From positions 434,001 through 498,000 of the forward strand of contig NW_027488716.1 in the NCBI RefSeq assembly GCF_050948215.1: DNA of 64,000 nt, read 5' to 3'. How positions within the stretch are numbered: position 1 is the stretch's first letter; each line of letters opens with the position of its first letter. Source of the stretch: Halictus rubicundus (Eukaryota > Arthropoda > Insecta > Hymenoptera > Halictidae). The translations under genes and the position numbers were made by a program. Below, piece after piece: positions 9,950 through 21,030 of the stretch. Below the pieces are notes generated by a model. That model saw only the letters and a list, made by a program, of their open reading frames with translations. It had not been told where the DNA came from and searched no databases.

Positions 9950-12900
9950 AACTTTACACTTCTTGTAGTCCGAACAAGTATGCTTGATCTAGGCAACAAT
10001 GTGAAAAGTAACCCAGCGGATATAGATGAAACGCAAGATATATGTATGTTAAAAATAGAGTAATACTCGTTCTATTATAACGATATAACGTGTGCACGCG
10101 CGTGCTTCAGCGTATAGCGAAAGGTCGTTCGATAAAGTTCATCGTTCGTGTTGATCGCAAGAACAATTTTTTTCAATCGTCTTTCCGACTGAATCTTCTC
10201 GGGAAGAGAAATACTCCTTCTAGACCAGTGCCGGGCACGTTTGCTTCAATTCAGGCAAAATCGTCCCCACCATAGCCCGCCCACTATCCCCTTCCAGTGA
10301 GCGCCGTTACCGTGGGGCAACGAAAACGCGAGACACCAGCGAACGCGACGAAAGCGTGCGCTGCACGGAGGACCGATTGATGGGGGAAGCAAGCGTTCGA
10401 GGGGCCCCAAACGTGCCCAGCACTATTCTAGAGAATCAAGGAATCCATTGTTTTTAAACACTCATTTAAATAACAGATATTTAACTAGCGTTGTCGTGCA
10501 GAGTTATTTTCGACTGTACATTAACTGCTCCGAAGAAATAATTCCGAGCGAAACGCAAAATACAAGCAATGTATTCGCATTGCACACGAGAAACACAGAG
10601 ATTTCAAAGAAAGTACGTAAGTGCAATGTCGGTTCCGAGATTAACATAAAAGTGCTTCTTTATCCCAGTCAATTTCAATCTTGTCGCTCTTATCGAATAC
10701 AATGTTTCACAATTACAAACTAGCATCAAACTTTTTTTACAATTACTTTTCAACTTTTGTGTTACGATAAGAAAAGGGGTGATTCCACATTTAAAAAATA
10801 AGTGGGAAATGTAGAATGAAATTATGTCATATTCTGTTGAATAGGTATCATGTGACAGGTCTGTTCACGACCGACCGATTCTACTCTCTGCAAATGCTAG
10901 GCGCGCGGACTTTACGGGTTTTCAAAGACAATTTTCTCGAATACAAAGCCTCGTGTGAACAAATTTTATTCTACATTTTCGACTTATTTTATTACGTAGA
11001 ATCGCCCCCTTTTCAGTTGTACCACCAATTACACCGATCAATTGGTATATCGAAAACATATAGCAGCCAAGTTCATTTGTTTCAGTCAACCAATCGAAAT
11101 GGCGATATCCGTGTAAACCGAGCTCAAGCTTAAGCATATAGAGCTAGTATACTCATCGGCACCATGTTTGATAAGTCCGGTAATGGTACCGTAGAAGTTC
11201 TAGCAGCAAGTAGGATGTCTTGAAGGTGCACGAAGTGTATCCTAAATGTTCCACGAATTTCGAGAACTGTCTACAAACGTTTCTACGTTAATTCAAGATT
11301 GCTCTTAACGAACTTTGTTACTGTACATCAGTTTTGAAAATGAATGACGACATGAGAAATCAAATGAAATATTTTCTAACTGCTGATATAAAAGTGATAT
11401 AACAATATCGCTGGTATAACAATATCGAACGATTTTCTTTTTAATGTGAGTTCAGCAGCTGCATAGTTGTTTCTATTCGGCACTCGGAAATGACATACCA
11501 ACTTACATTGAAACGGACTCAATGTTTTTACATTACATCCCTACACAGATAAACCTTGTAACTCCATATTTAAACATTCGCAAAATAAAAACATTCTTAC
11601 TTGTAATATAACTGTATTAATTTCTGTGTCTAGTCCGTGAGATGGAACGTTTCTATGTAATAAAATACGTGTATGCATGCGTATACACATGTACCAGTGT
11701 TTCTCATGTTCTACGCATTAAACGATTGTTCACATACAAACGATTTGATTGAAATATTCTCCACCACTGCCGTAAACAAAAACTGTTACCTGTACGAATT
11801 TTAACGTATAAGCGCTGATAAATCTAATACCGTAACGGATGAATTTTCTACGAGGAAGGGAATTCGGTAAGCTTTTATACCCGTAATCTGTAAAAGTTCA
11901 ATTTTTCAAGGAAACTTTAACTTTTGTACATATCTACCATTATTATCGATTTTTACTCGAAAGTTTTTATATTCTATAATACTTTTAACAAATTGTTTGT
12001 AGTATAAGTTCGCAGGTTGCCCACAATACCGTGATCGATAATCAAATAACAATTATGAGAATGGAATCGATCACTCCTAGTATAAATATTCCACCGAGCC
12101 AACGACTAGACGCAGAAATTATCTGTGACAAATGAAATCACATTCCACTACTGTGCTCAAGAACAATAACTAAAGTACTGTTACAAGATAAGCACTAATC
12201 TTTAAGAGTGTTGCGTATGAAACTACCCATATTGTTTAATATTGATATTTGTCATAGACTATGAGATTATGGAGTGCGTAATGTATAGTCTGTTACAGTT
12301 AGCTGTAAAATACTGTTGTCCTCGTCGAGTACAATGCAGATCGCATAAATTGCAGAACTTTTTTTTGCTAAATTATAACAATGCAATTGTTTTCCTTCCT
12401 TCTCCTTGCCGGTAACTTTTAAAATATTACTTTTACAAATCGAAGAATATTCGATTAATTTCTGATATTTTAGCTACGAGGAAATCCAATAAAAACACAG
12501 TGCACCACGTAATACAAACAGTAATTTCATCAACATTTTACTTATAATCAATCAATCTTATGACACACGGCAAAATTATTGAGGTAATATGTGCTCAACG
12601 TTCTGGCATTTTCCTACTAACAAGCAAACTTTTTAGTCATCCAAAATTCATACTACAATAGATTGCTAAGATTACCTTGATGACGGTAACATAGTATGGT
12701 AAAATGCGCTACGTCACTTAAACTACGCCAAACTTAAATACCAGAGCTATGTATGTTGCACGATTAATCTGCAAAAGGAGAGTTAATTCTAACGAGCCTA
12801 CAATAAAGGATAAACGATTATTCTGCAATCCTGAAAATAGTGTGTGTGGCATCTGCTCGGTACGTCCGACGAAAAAACCTAGTGTGTAGTGGTGACTTAG

Positions 12901-13681
12901 AAGTGACCTTTTTCTGTTTCTTGTAACATATCATAAGATGTAAGCGAATGAAATGCTGAGATCTTTTCGCATTGGAAAGGAGGAGAAGAAGAAACAAGTG
13001 ACCGATAAAACAATCGACACAGTCCCAATCTTTGGATCGCCTAGCATCGGGCCATTGGTTTCGACTGTGCAGCAAAATTGGCAAGCGAATTTCGTACGGC
13101 GGCGTCTAATAACAATCGATATTAGCTTGAGCAGTTGCTAGAGTTATCGTTATCACTCCGTTGGTGATTCGATGGAGGATCACGGACGGTAACCAAGCCA
13201 AACTTTACTTTGGTACTTGCACCAGCCCATCCAGCCACCGATTCAACCCAGCTAACCGAGCAAACTTCCTCACACTCATTCGATATCATTGTGAAAGACC
13301 ATACGCGCGTTTCTAGGTGCCGACATTTCGACAATTTATAAGTGTGAGTCACAATTATACTACCTCTGTCGGAAAGTATTCCACCGAATAAATCGAGCAT
13401 CTCTTCTAAACATTATTCACATACAAAATCTCAATGCTAATGAAATGGCCATCTTTAGTAAAAATAAAACGTTAATTTAGAAATATGTTTTCCTTTTTCT
13501 CGGTGGTACGAAAAAATAATCGAAGCAATAAGGGTTAAAAGTGGTCTATATTTATCACATTGCTTACATCATTCTCTGTAACGTTCACATTCAAGTGAAA
13601 CTGATTGTTTTCTTTGTATATGGCCGACTGTTCTTCTCTATTTCTTTAAACTACGAAAGGATCATTTTTCATTTCGAACAG
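9950..13681. other. K2P 3' flank and intergenic sequence, nothing recognised
   Basis: Starts with the presumed 3' untranslated region of the channel gene. A possible polyadenylation signal AATAAA lies near 11583, but the transcript end is not defined. A GC-richer patch at 10240-10420 holds no convincing ORF. The short ORFs in the rest have no recognisable domains. No tRNA, rRNA or transposon ends were identified. Confidence 0.4.
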
Positions 13682-13883
13682 GGTAAGGGACCCAATTACT
13701 GTGACGGTAAGAATTACTGTGCGCCTATATCAGTTATACTTATTTTTAAAGCATAATGAATATAAAAAAGATATATTACATTTTTTCCATTAAAATCAGT
13801 TGATATATACATATTTTTTAATATTCATTATGCTTTAAAAATACGTCTGATTAATGTAGGTACAGTAATTGAGTCTCTTACCG
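13682..13883. mobile_element. Foldback/MITE-like inverted repeat
   Basis: The left arm begins GGTAAGGGACCCAATTACTGT (13682) and the right arm ends as the imperfect reverse complement, ACAGTAATTGAGTCTCTTACCG (to 13883). A second stretch in each arm also pairs: TTTTTAAAGCATAATGAATAT at 13743-13763 against ATATTCATTATGCTTTAAAAA near 13822-13842. The two arms would fold into a hairpin with a short AT-rich loop. No coding capacity. Consistent with a small non-autonomous DNA transposon; target duplication not resolved. Confidence 0.65.
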
Positions 13884-16354
13884 TATTCATTCAAATAATT
13901 GCTTCAGTTATCGCCTAATTAATGTAGGATTGAGACGGGTAATGGGCTAACAAATTGTTTAATAAAACAAAATTTTATTATATAATGTCCAGAAAATATG
14001 ATCAACGTTACAATCAACCTCTCACGCTCGTGGTTCGGCGACAAAAGACCGCGAGGCCCGGCACCTCTGAGCATTTTATTTGTTTTTCCGAGTTCTCGAA
14101 TTTTCCATGATCGTAACGGTCGCCATGCTTCTCGAAGCCTCCCATCGCAACGTTCCGAAACGTCGCATCGAGACACCTTCGAGAGGGAACGCTCGCGCTC
14201 CCACATTAATTTTGATTGGAACTACTCTACCAGGAGTAGTAATTTCCCTTTTAATCTCGTAACAGTGGAGACAACGAATCAGCGGACATATCGATGATTT
14301 CGTTAAGTTTAAAGATTTGTGACAGGCACACTTGTGAAACAATCTTAATCCTCATATAGTACATTCAGAGTCATTCTGAAACAGTTGTGGCCGTGTTTAT
14401 TTATGTACTGATTCTTTATCCATTTATGCGATGATTAACATAATTTTATATAAATACAGTAAAAAAAGTACATGAACAAATTGTCAATATTTGGATTATT
14501 TTGTTTAAAAAAATAGTACAGCAATACATACACCTGGACTCATTTTAAAGCTCCAAGCCTCTACTTTCGCAGACCACCATTCATTTCTTTTTAGGATACT
14601 TGTGCATAATATGAGAGGTGAACAACTGAGGACGAGTTTTTGGTCGAAAATGCTATACATTGAAAAGTCTGAAAAAGCATAAAAAATTTTGTTTTCTGAA
14701 TGAATCGATTACAGATTTCAAGATTCAATCTTCCCTTTTATAACGACTGCTTCAAACTTAATTTACGATTTTCTTCTGACTCTTTTATAAAACAAAAATG
14801 AGTAACGAGTTTCATCGTGTGAGGATATTGTTCCTTATATTATTGCAAAGATGGCAATAGACCTTCCATTCGAATTTCTGTAAATCGGCTAGAAAAAAAT
14901 CGTAAATCAAGGTTTAAGCATTCGTTGTAAAGAGGGAACTTCAATCTTTAAATCCACAGCGGTTTCAGTCGCGGGAACAATTTGTCAATGTTTTTTCAGA
15001 CGTTTCAATTTGCAACATATTGGAGACCACAGATATTTTCAGTTTACCAGCGATTGTGACATACAAAGATATCTTAAATAAAAATGAACGGCGGATGGCA
15101 AAAGTAGAGGCTTCTATCTTTAAAATGAGTAGTACAGCTAGATTGTTGCAATATTTTTTTAACGAAATTTGTTTAACGAACTTTATTTGTTTTCTATAGC
15201 AATCGGAACCATTCGTCTTTCGGATAAGGTGAAACTAAATCTAAGCTGAAGCAATTAAGATTACTCTTTTTAAGGACAACTTCGTCGAATTTGTTCGGTG
15301 AACCAAAATTCTTTCCTCAAAATAATTCAGAGTATCCAATAAAATTCTTGAAACTGCAGACGGTCCGGAAGTAAAGCGAGCATAGCTATCGAAGTAAACA
15401 GTAAAGGAAAGTTTATAGTACCAACGTACTCGTTTATACGTCGCATAAAATTTGATATCAGAACGTAAGGAATATGTTTTAGAAGCTTCGTTAAGTTATT
15501 TCAGTTTTAACGATAGGATTGATGGCGTACGCTTCTCTGCTGCTTCAAGACGTTATACGGTCTGACAACGGAACTTGTTTAAAAAAGTTGTAAAATTCTA
15601 CTATTCAAACAAGTAATCTCCCTTTTTCAAATTGTTATAAATATGAAGTAAAAATTATTTTATGAAATTACATGTTCTGTTTAGAGAACGCTTTATCTGT
15701 TGATAAAATTTTTCATCTTAACATACTAGAATAAGGGAAGATGAAACACTGAAGATTAAATAATTACTAGACTGCGAAACTTTATTCAAAACGAACATGT
15801 TCTTCATCGATTATGAGAAGCAGGAATCGTATAAAATGTATTTCATCCCTTAATAATTTTGATACATTGAAAAAAACGTATCGATCCTCTTAGATTGTTC
15901 TAATCTTTTACTGTTTTATTTAACGCTCGGCCAATTTTTCGTAAATGCATAAAAATCCGCAGTCTAATAATTAAATTAAATTTATGAGCATATGCATCAT
16001 TAAAAAGAATTAATGACGAATATCTTGAATTTCATACCTGCAGAGATGTAAGAAGTTTAGTTTTACAACAATTGTATTTCTAATTTGAATTTGCAAAATT
16101 GTCAACAAGTACCCATTGAGTCAAACGATATTTGGAATTGCCTTCTTAGATTGGCAAAAATTACGTTTAAAACTCTCTGCAAAAAAATGTTAATTTCGCT
16201 AAAAATATGTACACCCTTTGATCGTCTTGTAGTATAATTTCTGGTGTTGCAACACAATATGTAAATCCCGGAATTAGGCCACAATAAGAATTAAAATAAA
16301 ATTATGAGGCATATATGTGTATTATTAAAACTAACTTCTTAAAATATTAGTTTG
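13884..16354. other. No gene recognised
   Basis: AT-rich. A GC-richer block at 13925-14330 has short overlapping ORFs on both strands without recognisable domains; it could be an old repeat fragment. Otherwise low-complexity intergenic sequence. Confidence 0.4.
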
Positions 16355-16375
16355 TTAACCCTTTCGGCAAGAATG

Positions 16376-16470
16376 CCGGATATATCCGGCATCCATCTGA
16401 TGACCTGTGTGTGTACGAGCGTCGGATATATCCGGCATCCATGTGACAGCCTGTATACACGAGCGCCATC
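16376..16470 (+). repeat. Two tandem subterminal units with palindromic core
   Basis: CCGGATATATCCGG (perfect palindrome, 16377-16390) and following bases through TACGAGCGTC are repeated from about 16422 (GGATATATCCGGCATCCATGTGA...ACGAGCGCC). The unit is about 45 bases. Such subterminal repeats often serve as transposase-binding sites; here that is inference. Confidence 0.6.
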
Positions 16471-17004
16471 TATAATGGCGGATTTTATATAAATGCCTTT
16501 TAATATTAAAACTATAAACGCCACTTGTTAGAGGAAACATTGTTTAATTAAACACAGTTCTCATTTAACGTTTAGGAAAATCTTCATACAAAAGACAACT
16601 GACCACGCGCTATGTGTGCATTTTCGGAGCGGCGCACAGTGTGGACAAGCGGGATATACATATGTATCTCACTACACGTGCATATCACGATGTACGATAA
16701 ATTCCTTTGGCAAATTGCATATTAGGAGGAAATTGATATTATTAATCATTGAGCAATCATTTAACAATCAATTTTATACATACATATTGTTAATTTTTTT
16801 TAATTCATTAATTTTATTGTGTAGCATGTATAGAAAATTCGAGACGGAAAAGTAAAACAAAACGCGGAACGACAAGCTTCTAGAAGTTTCGCGAAGGGAG
16901 TTTGTAGGCAATCACGCGGGGAAGCGACGCGAGGGGAGCGCTCGAAAAGTCGAATCACGCTTAACGACCGGGTGTTGATTTCACGTTCGCGGATAGCAAC
17001 GAAT

Positions 17005-17345
17005 TTATATAAATAGAGGGATCACGGAGGGACTCGGCCTATTTGCTATTCCGAGAGAGAGGACGAGGTAAGGACCACGGCCGCTCTTGGTTAGCATTAG
17101 CACCCCGGCAGGAGAGTACGGCGATAATACCTGGACGCCTGTCGGGAGAACGGGAGAGGACGGGAGTCTGTTCCTGGTCGCTCGTTCGACATGGAGAGTA
17201 CGGCGACAATACCTGGACGCCTGCCGAGAGGGAACGGAAGAGTGTTCCTGGCCGCTCGTCTCGACAAGGAGAGTACGGCGATAATACCTGGACGCCTTGT
17301 CGAGCGAGAGAGGACAGAGCATCTTCGGATCGGTTGCGAAAATAC
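17005..17345 (+). repeat. TATA-box-containing block with ~80-bp minisatellite
   Basis: TTATATAAATAGAGGG at 17005-17020 is a good TATA box. Downstream, GGAGAGTACGGCG-A/G-TAATACCTGGACGCCT-type units start at 17111, 17193 and 17268 (spacing 82 and 75). Further on, AATAAA at about 17471 could act as a polyadenylation signal. The arrangement resembles an LTR (promoter, repeat, polyA signal), but I could not fix LTR borders, so it is reported only as a repeat within the piggyBac-like element. Confidence 0.5.
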
Positions 17346-18325
17346 CACGGAACCTAGCTAGAGTATACGTGTGATGAGAGAAAGTTTGCATGATTGTGAT
17401 TTATAATGCGAGCAATTGAATGAATTTATACATATACCTCACTTTCCTGTACCCCTGTTCCTAACCCAAAAATAAATTCTTTTATCCAGCATACCCTGAT
17501 TAAATCCTTACTCATGGCTACAATTGTTAAATTTCATTTTTTGTGAATAATTACCATTACATGTACATTAAACTTGTATAAATTTTCAACGGTGGTTCTA
17601 TTTATTAATTGCATATAAAACTTCAAATTAACATATAACAAAAACGGCAAAATACATCCTGAGATTCTTATTCGGATATATTACTTGTTATAGTTTTGTT
17701 TGCTTAGGATCTATTGTGGAAAATTTTTTAATTTTCTTTTTAAATATATTAGTTGTATTGTTAAATTTAATTTTCTGTTTCCAAACAAATTTGGATTTTT
17801 GTCGAAAATTTTGCCATTTATCCGCCACATTCACAGTGCGGAATTTACTTTTATAGAAAAATTCAATATTCGTGTATATCACGAATTATTATTAATAATC
17901 AAATAATAATCATTTTTACGCATTCTGAATTTGTTTTTAATATATGTTTTATTTTATGATCACATTTAAAGTACTGAGAATGAGTCGGATAGCGAGTAGC
18001 GATTTGTTAAGTTTGTTAATTTTGTTTACTACTATTATAATTTGTTTAAGTTTCTTATTATTAACTTTACGTATGGTTAATTTATTTATTTATTTATTTT
18101 AATTTTTTAGTTTTTATAAATACATTTTTTTCAATAAAAATTGTTAATTTCTTGTTAAACTTATTAATTATATTGGTAAATTTCATTTTCTGTGAAGAAT
18201 TACCTTTATATATACATTAATGACCTTTAGAGAACTGCCCAAAAATAGGCCATTTGTCCGCAGTGTGCTTCGCTTCGTACAGCCGGAGTGTCACGGCGAC
18301 AGAGCACTCGTACCGAAAGGGTTAA

Positions 18326-18984
18326 TTGTTCGAATAGCATTGCTTAAGTATATTTTGTTACAACTTCGACATAGAAAACTGTAAGCCTTTTTAAAAAGAT
18401 ATCAGTCTGTTTCTTACTTCAATCGCCAAACAACTATGCATCTGATACTATTGTGGTTATGTTACCACAAAACAGAGTCAGTTTATTTAACAGGATAGTC
18501 TGTTTATTTAATCGCGTGTTCAATGTACAATGAGACCGACAGACAAAGTACGTAGACACGAAGCGCGAGAAGTGCAAGAGGTACAAGAAGTAGATTTTCT
18601 GGATTTCCTCCCTTTATATCCTGATCTTCCGAAAGGCGTTACCTTTCCGAAGATAGGAAGGCGGAGCTATGCTTCGCGGGGGTAGGAAATCCCGCATCTG
18701 TTGTTTATGGTCACTGGCAAAGGTGGTCGCCAAATGTTTGGAAAAAAGGTCTTGTCGGGACCGCGCGTGCCGCGCGGTCGGACAGGCCCAGCGGTACTCG
18801 GCTGGCAACGTTTATGATGGGGTAGTTAAATTTTCTACACCCGTAAAGTCATTCGGAAATAAAATAATTTCTGCCATCCTGCAAAAGTCAAGGTAGGTTT
18901 TATTACCTTAGACCCTAACATCTGCAGGCGGTCAACTCTAACATCTTGCGATGCGAATCTCGTACCGCTACACTATACTTCGAT
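18326..18984. other. No gene recognised
   Basis: Contains a short imperfect palindrome near 18625-18665 (CTTCCGAAAGGCGTTACC...CCGAAGATAGGAAGGCGG) and moderately GC-rich sequence to 18830. It could be a fragment of a retroelement leader, but no domain or border was found. Confidence 0.35.
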
Positions 18985-19336
18985 TATAACGGTGTCCCAA
19001 AAATGTTGTACTTCCTTGAAAGAGGTGATTCCCGAGGTCATTTGATGTAACTTTTTCTTGTGTGGAAATGTTTTCCGTGGCTTTGTTAAAGAATTATTAA
19101 CGAAAAACACGTACCAATAAGAACGCGGTTACAGCGCCTCACGTTGAGTGTGGCGTTAGCATTGGCCGAGTTGTAATCTGTCCACTGTAGCCACGCTCTG
19201 ATTGGTTCGTGTTTTTCGGTAATAACTCCTTAACAAAACCGCGGAGACGATTTTCTCAAAGGAAAAAGTCACTTCAAATGAGCTTGGAAATCACCCCTTA
19301 CGGGGAAGTACAATATTATTGGGACACCCTGTATAA
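18985..19336. mobile_element. Full-length palindromic MITE
   Basis: The left end TTATAACGGTGTCCCAAAAATGTTGTACTTCC (from about 18984) pairs with the right end, whose reverse complement reads TTATACAGGGTGTCCC and continues AATAATATTGTACTTCC (to 19336). Pairing continues inward: GGTGATTCCCGAGGTCATTTGATG with its counterpart near 19270-19310, and AACGAAAAACACG near 19098-19110 with CGTGTTTTTCGGT near 19209-19221. The whole element is one imperfect hairpin of about 350 bases with no ORF. TA at each edge may be the target duplication. Confidence 0.75.
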
Positions 19337-20576
19337 CTAATAACAGTGTTCCTTTATAACACACGATCTATGTCCTTTTATCTTAGTCGGTTCCTCTCTA
19401 AATCAATATCGTTGATTAAACAAATATCTTTTTCCGTGATTTGGTTCTGTTAAAATTAGCGTAAATCTATATTCACTAAACTCTGCCTGACACACGTTCA
19501 CAAACCTGAACTAACAATCCACAGCAGACCTACATAATTTTGGAACTACATTCGCAGTTTCAATAATATCTCCTCTCTCGGCTCAGTATTAAACTTTAAT
19601 AATTCCCAAGTGGATAATCAATCTATTCTAATGTACTTGTGCTAAGTACTTTAGCTTGATATTGTGTACAGTGACGATAGCAACTCATTTGACTTTAAAT
19701 ATGCACATTATATTAATATATGAAATATCCCTATCAGTGTCGGTACACAAATTAACTATGTCGAGTCACTTGACACGAACATTGGAGCAGGTAGCGATAA
19801 AATTCTGTCTACAGTTTTCCAATCTGTAAACTTGTTATGCCTTGAGTATACCAATTTGCACAATGAAATTGAAACAAGATCACTCATTTTCAAATGTATA
19901 CGAACACACCAAACATTCTATCTTAAACACTCTTTACTTAATTTGTTTATCAATGAAATCACCGAAGGTATTGCAAATGGCAGTTTTTAAATCTATGCTG
20001 ATAATTGAACGTTAGAAATAGTTTTAGAATTAAATTTTTCCATATTTTGAAATATAAAAAAAATTAAGTTTCGATTTTAAACGGGTAGATATGTGTATTA
20101 TTAGGTAAGGTCTATCTAAAAGAATTATTTATTGTATAGTATTTCTACTTATTATAAGCACCAATACATGTCCATTAGTCAAATTTTTGATAGTTACTGA
20201 TTTGAAAATTAATCTCCGTATGAAAATATGGCATATATGTGAATACACGTATATATCTTTCTGTATGTTACGTAGAATCATTCTTAACTTATTTTACATG
20301 CAGCTCCTTTCTTCATGGGGTTACTCTAACGATTTGGTCACAATGTCTAACATCTATATTTATTTTATCTTACAATTGCTATTCCGTATTGCCTCACTTG
20401 AAGTTGTTAATATTTCTTCAAAGATAAAAAAACTGTGCCTTTATCCTTCTTCACTCTGGTATACATATAGTATATAGTATAACAAAATTCGTTTTCTGTG
20501 AAATACAAAAAATTCATATTGAACAGCAACAAGTAATCTTATGTAAGTATGTATCGGCAAGTTTTCTTGTAAAAGC
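19337..20576. other. No gene recognised
   Basis: AT-rich intergenic sequence. The ORFs near 20187-20477 are low-complexity and lack any recognisable motif. Confidence 0.4.
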
Positions 20577-21030
20577 TATACAGGATTCAACTAAGTGTGC
20601 CACCTAAATTATATGTAAACTATTTGGTATATGAAAAAATGGTTCAAATGAAAGTTGTATACTATCAAGAGTAGAATAATTAGTTGTTTTCCGTTTTGCT
20701 CTTCTATCAAGAAATAAAGGTCACCTTCAAGTTTCTTTATCGTGAAGGGTAATCTTCTGGTCAAAGGGAGAAATGAATCCTAAATAAACAAAACTATAAG
20801 TGTATGTGGGATGAAAAATGAATAGTTACTGAGATAAATAGATAGATATAGATTAGAGATAGATAGATATTATTTCTCTAGTAATGATTTTTAATGCAAG
20901 TAATGATCAAATTCCTTGAAAGTCTTTGAAGAACCTTGAAGAAGTCCTTGAAAGAACCTTTTAAAGAAACTCAAGGTGACCTTTATATCTCGATAAAAGA
21001 GCACATTCATTAGCTGAATCACCCTTATAA
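20577..21030. mobile_element. MITE-like element with imperfect inverted repeats
   Basis: The left end TATACAGG-ATTCAACTAAGTGTG (20577) matches the reverse complement of the right end (TATAAGGGTGATTCAGCTAATGAATGTG, to 21030). Further inside, TGCTCTTCTATCAAGAAATA plus AAGGTCACCTTCAAG (20698-20732) pairs with CTCAAGGTGACCTTTATATC plus TCGATAAAAGAGCA (about 20970-21003). A (GATA)n microsatellite lies at about 20836-20870. No ORF. Likely a decayed non-autonomous DNA transposon. Confidence 0.6.

Larger units (their letters stand above)
16359..18321. mobile_element. piggyBac-like non-autonomous element
   Basis: TTAA at 16355-16358 is followed by CCCTTTCGG. At the other end CCGAAAGGG (18313-18321) is followed by TTAA (18322-18325). 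TTAA target sites flanking short C3-starting inverted repeats are the hallmark of piggyBac elements. The interior (1963 bases) has no transposase. It contains two subterminal repeats of a TATATCCGGCATCCAT motif (16376-16470), a GC-rich block with a TATA box and minisatellite (about 16900-17400), and an internal near-duplicate (about 17520-17845 resembles 18170-18275, sharing GTAAATTTCATTTT and GCCATTT-TCCGC motifs). The perfect inverted repeat is only 9 bases, so confidence is moderate. Confidence 0.55.
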
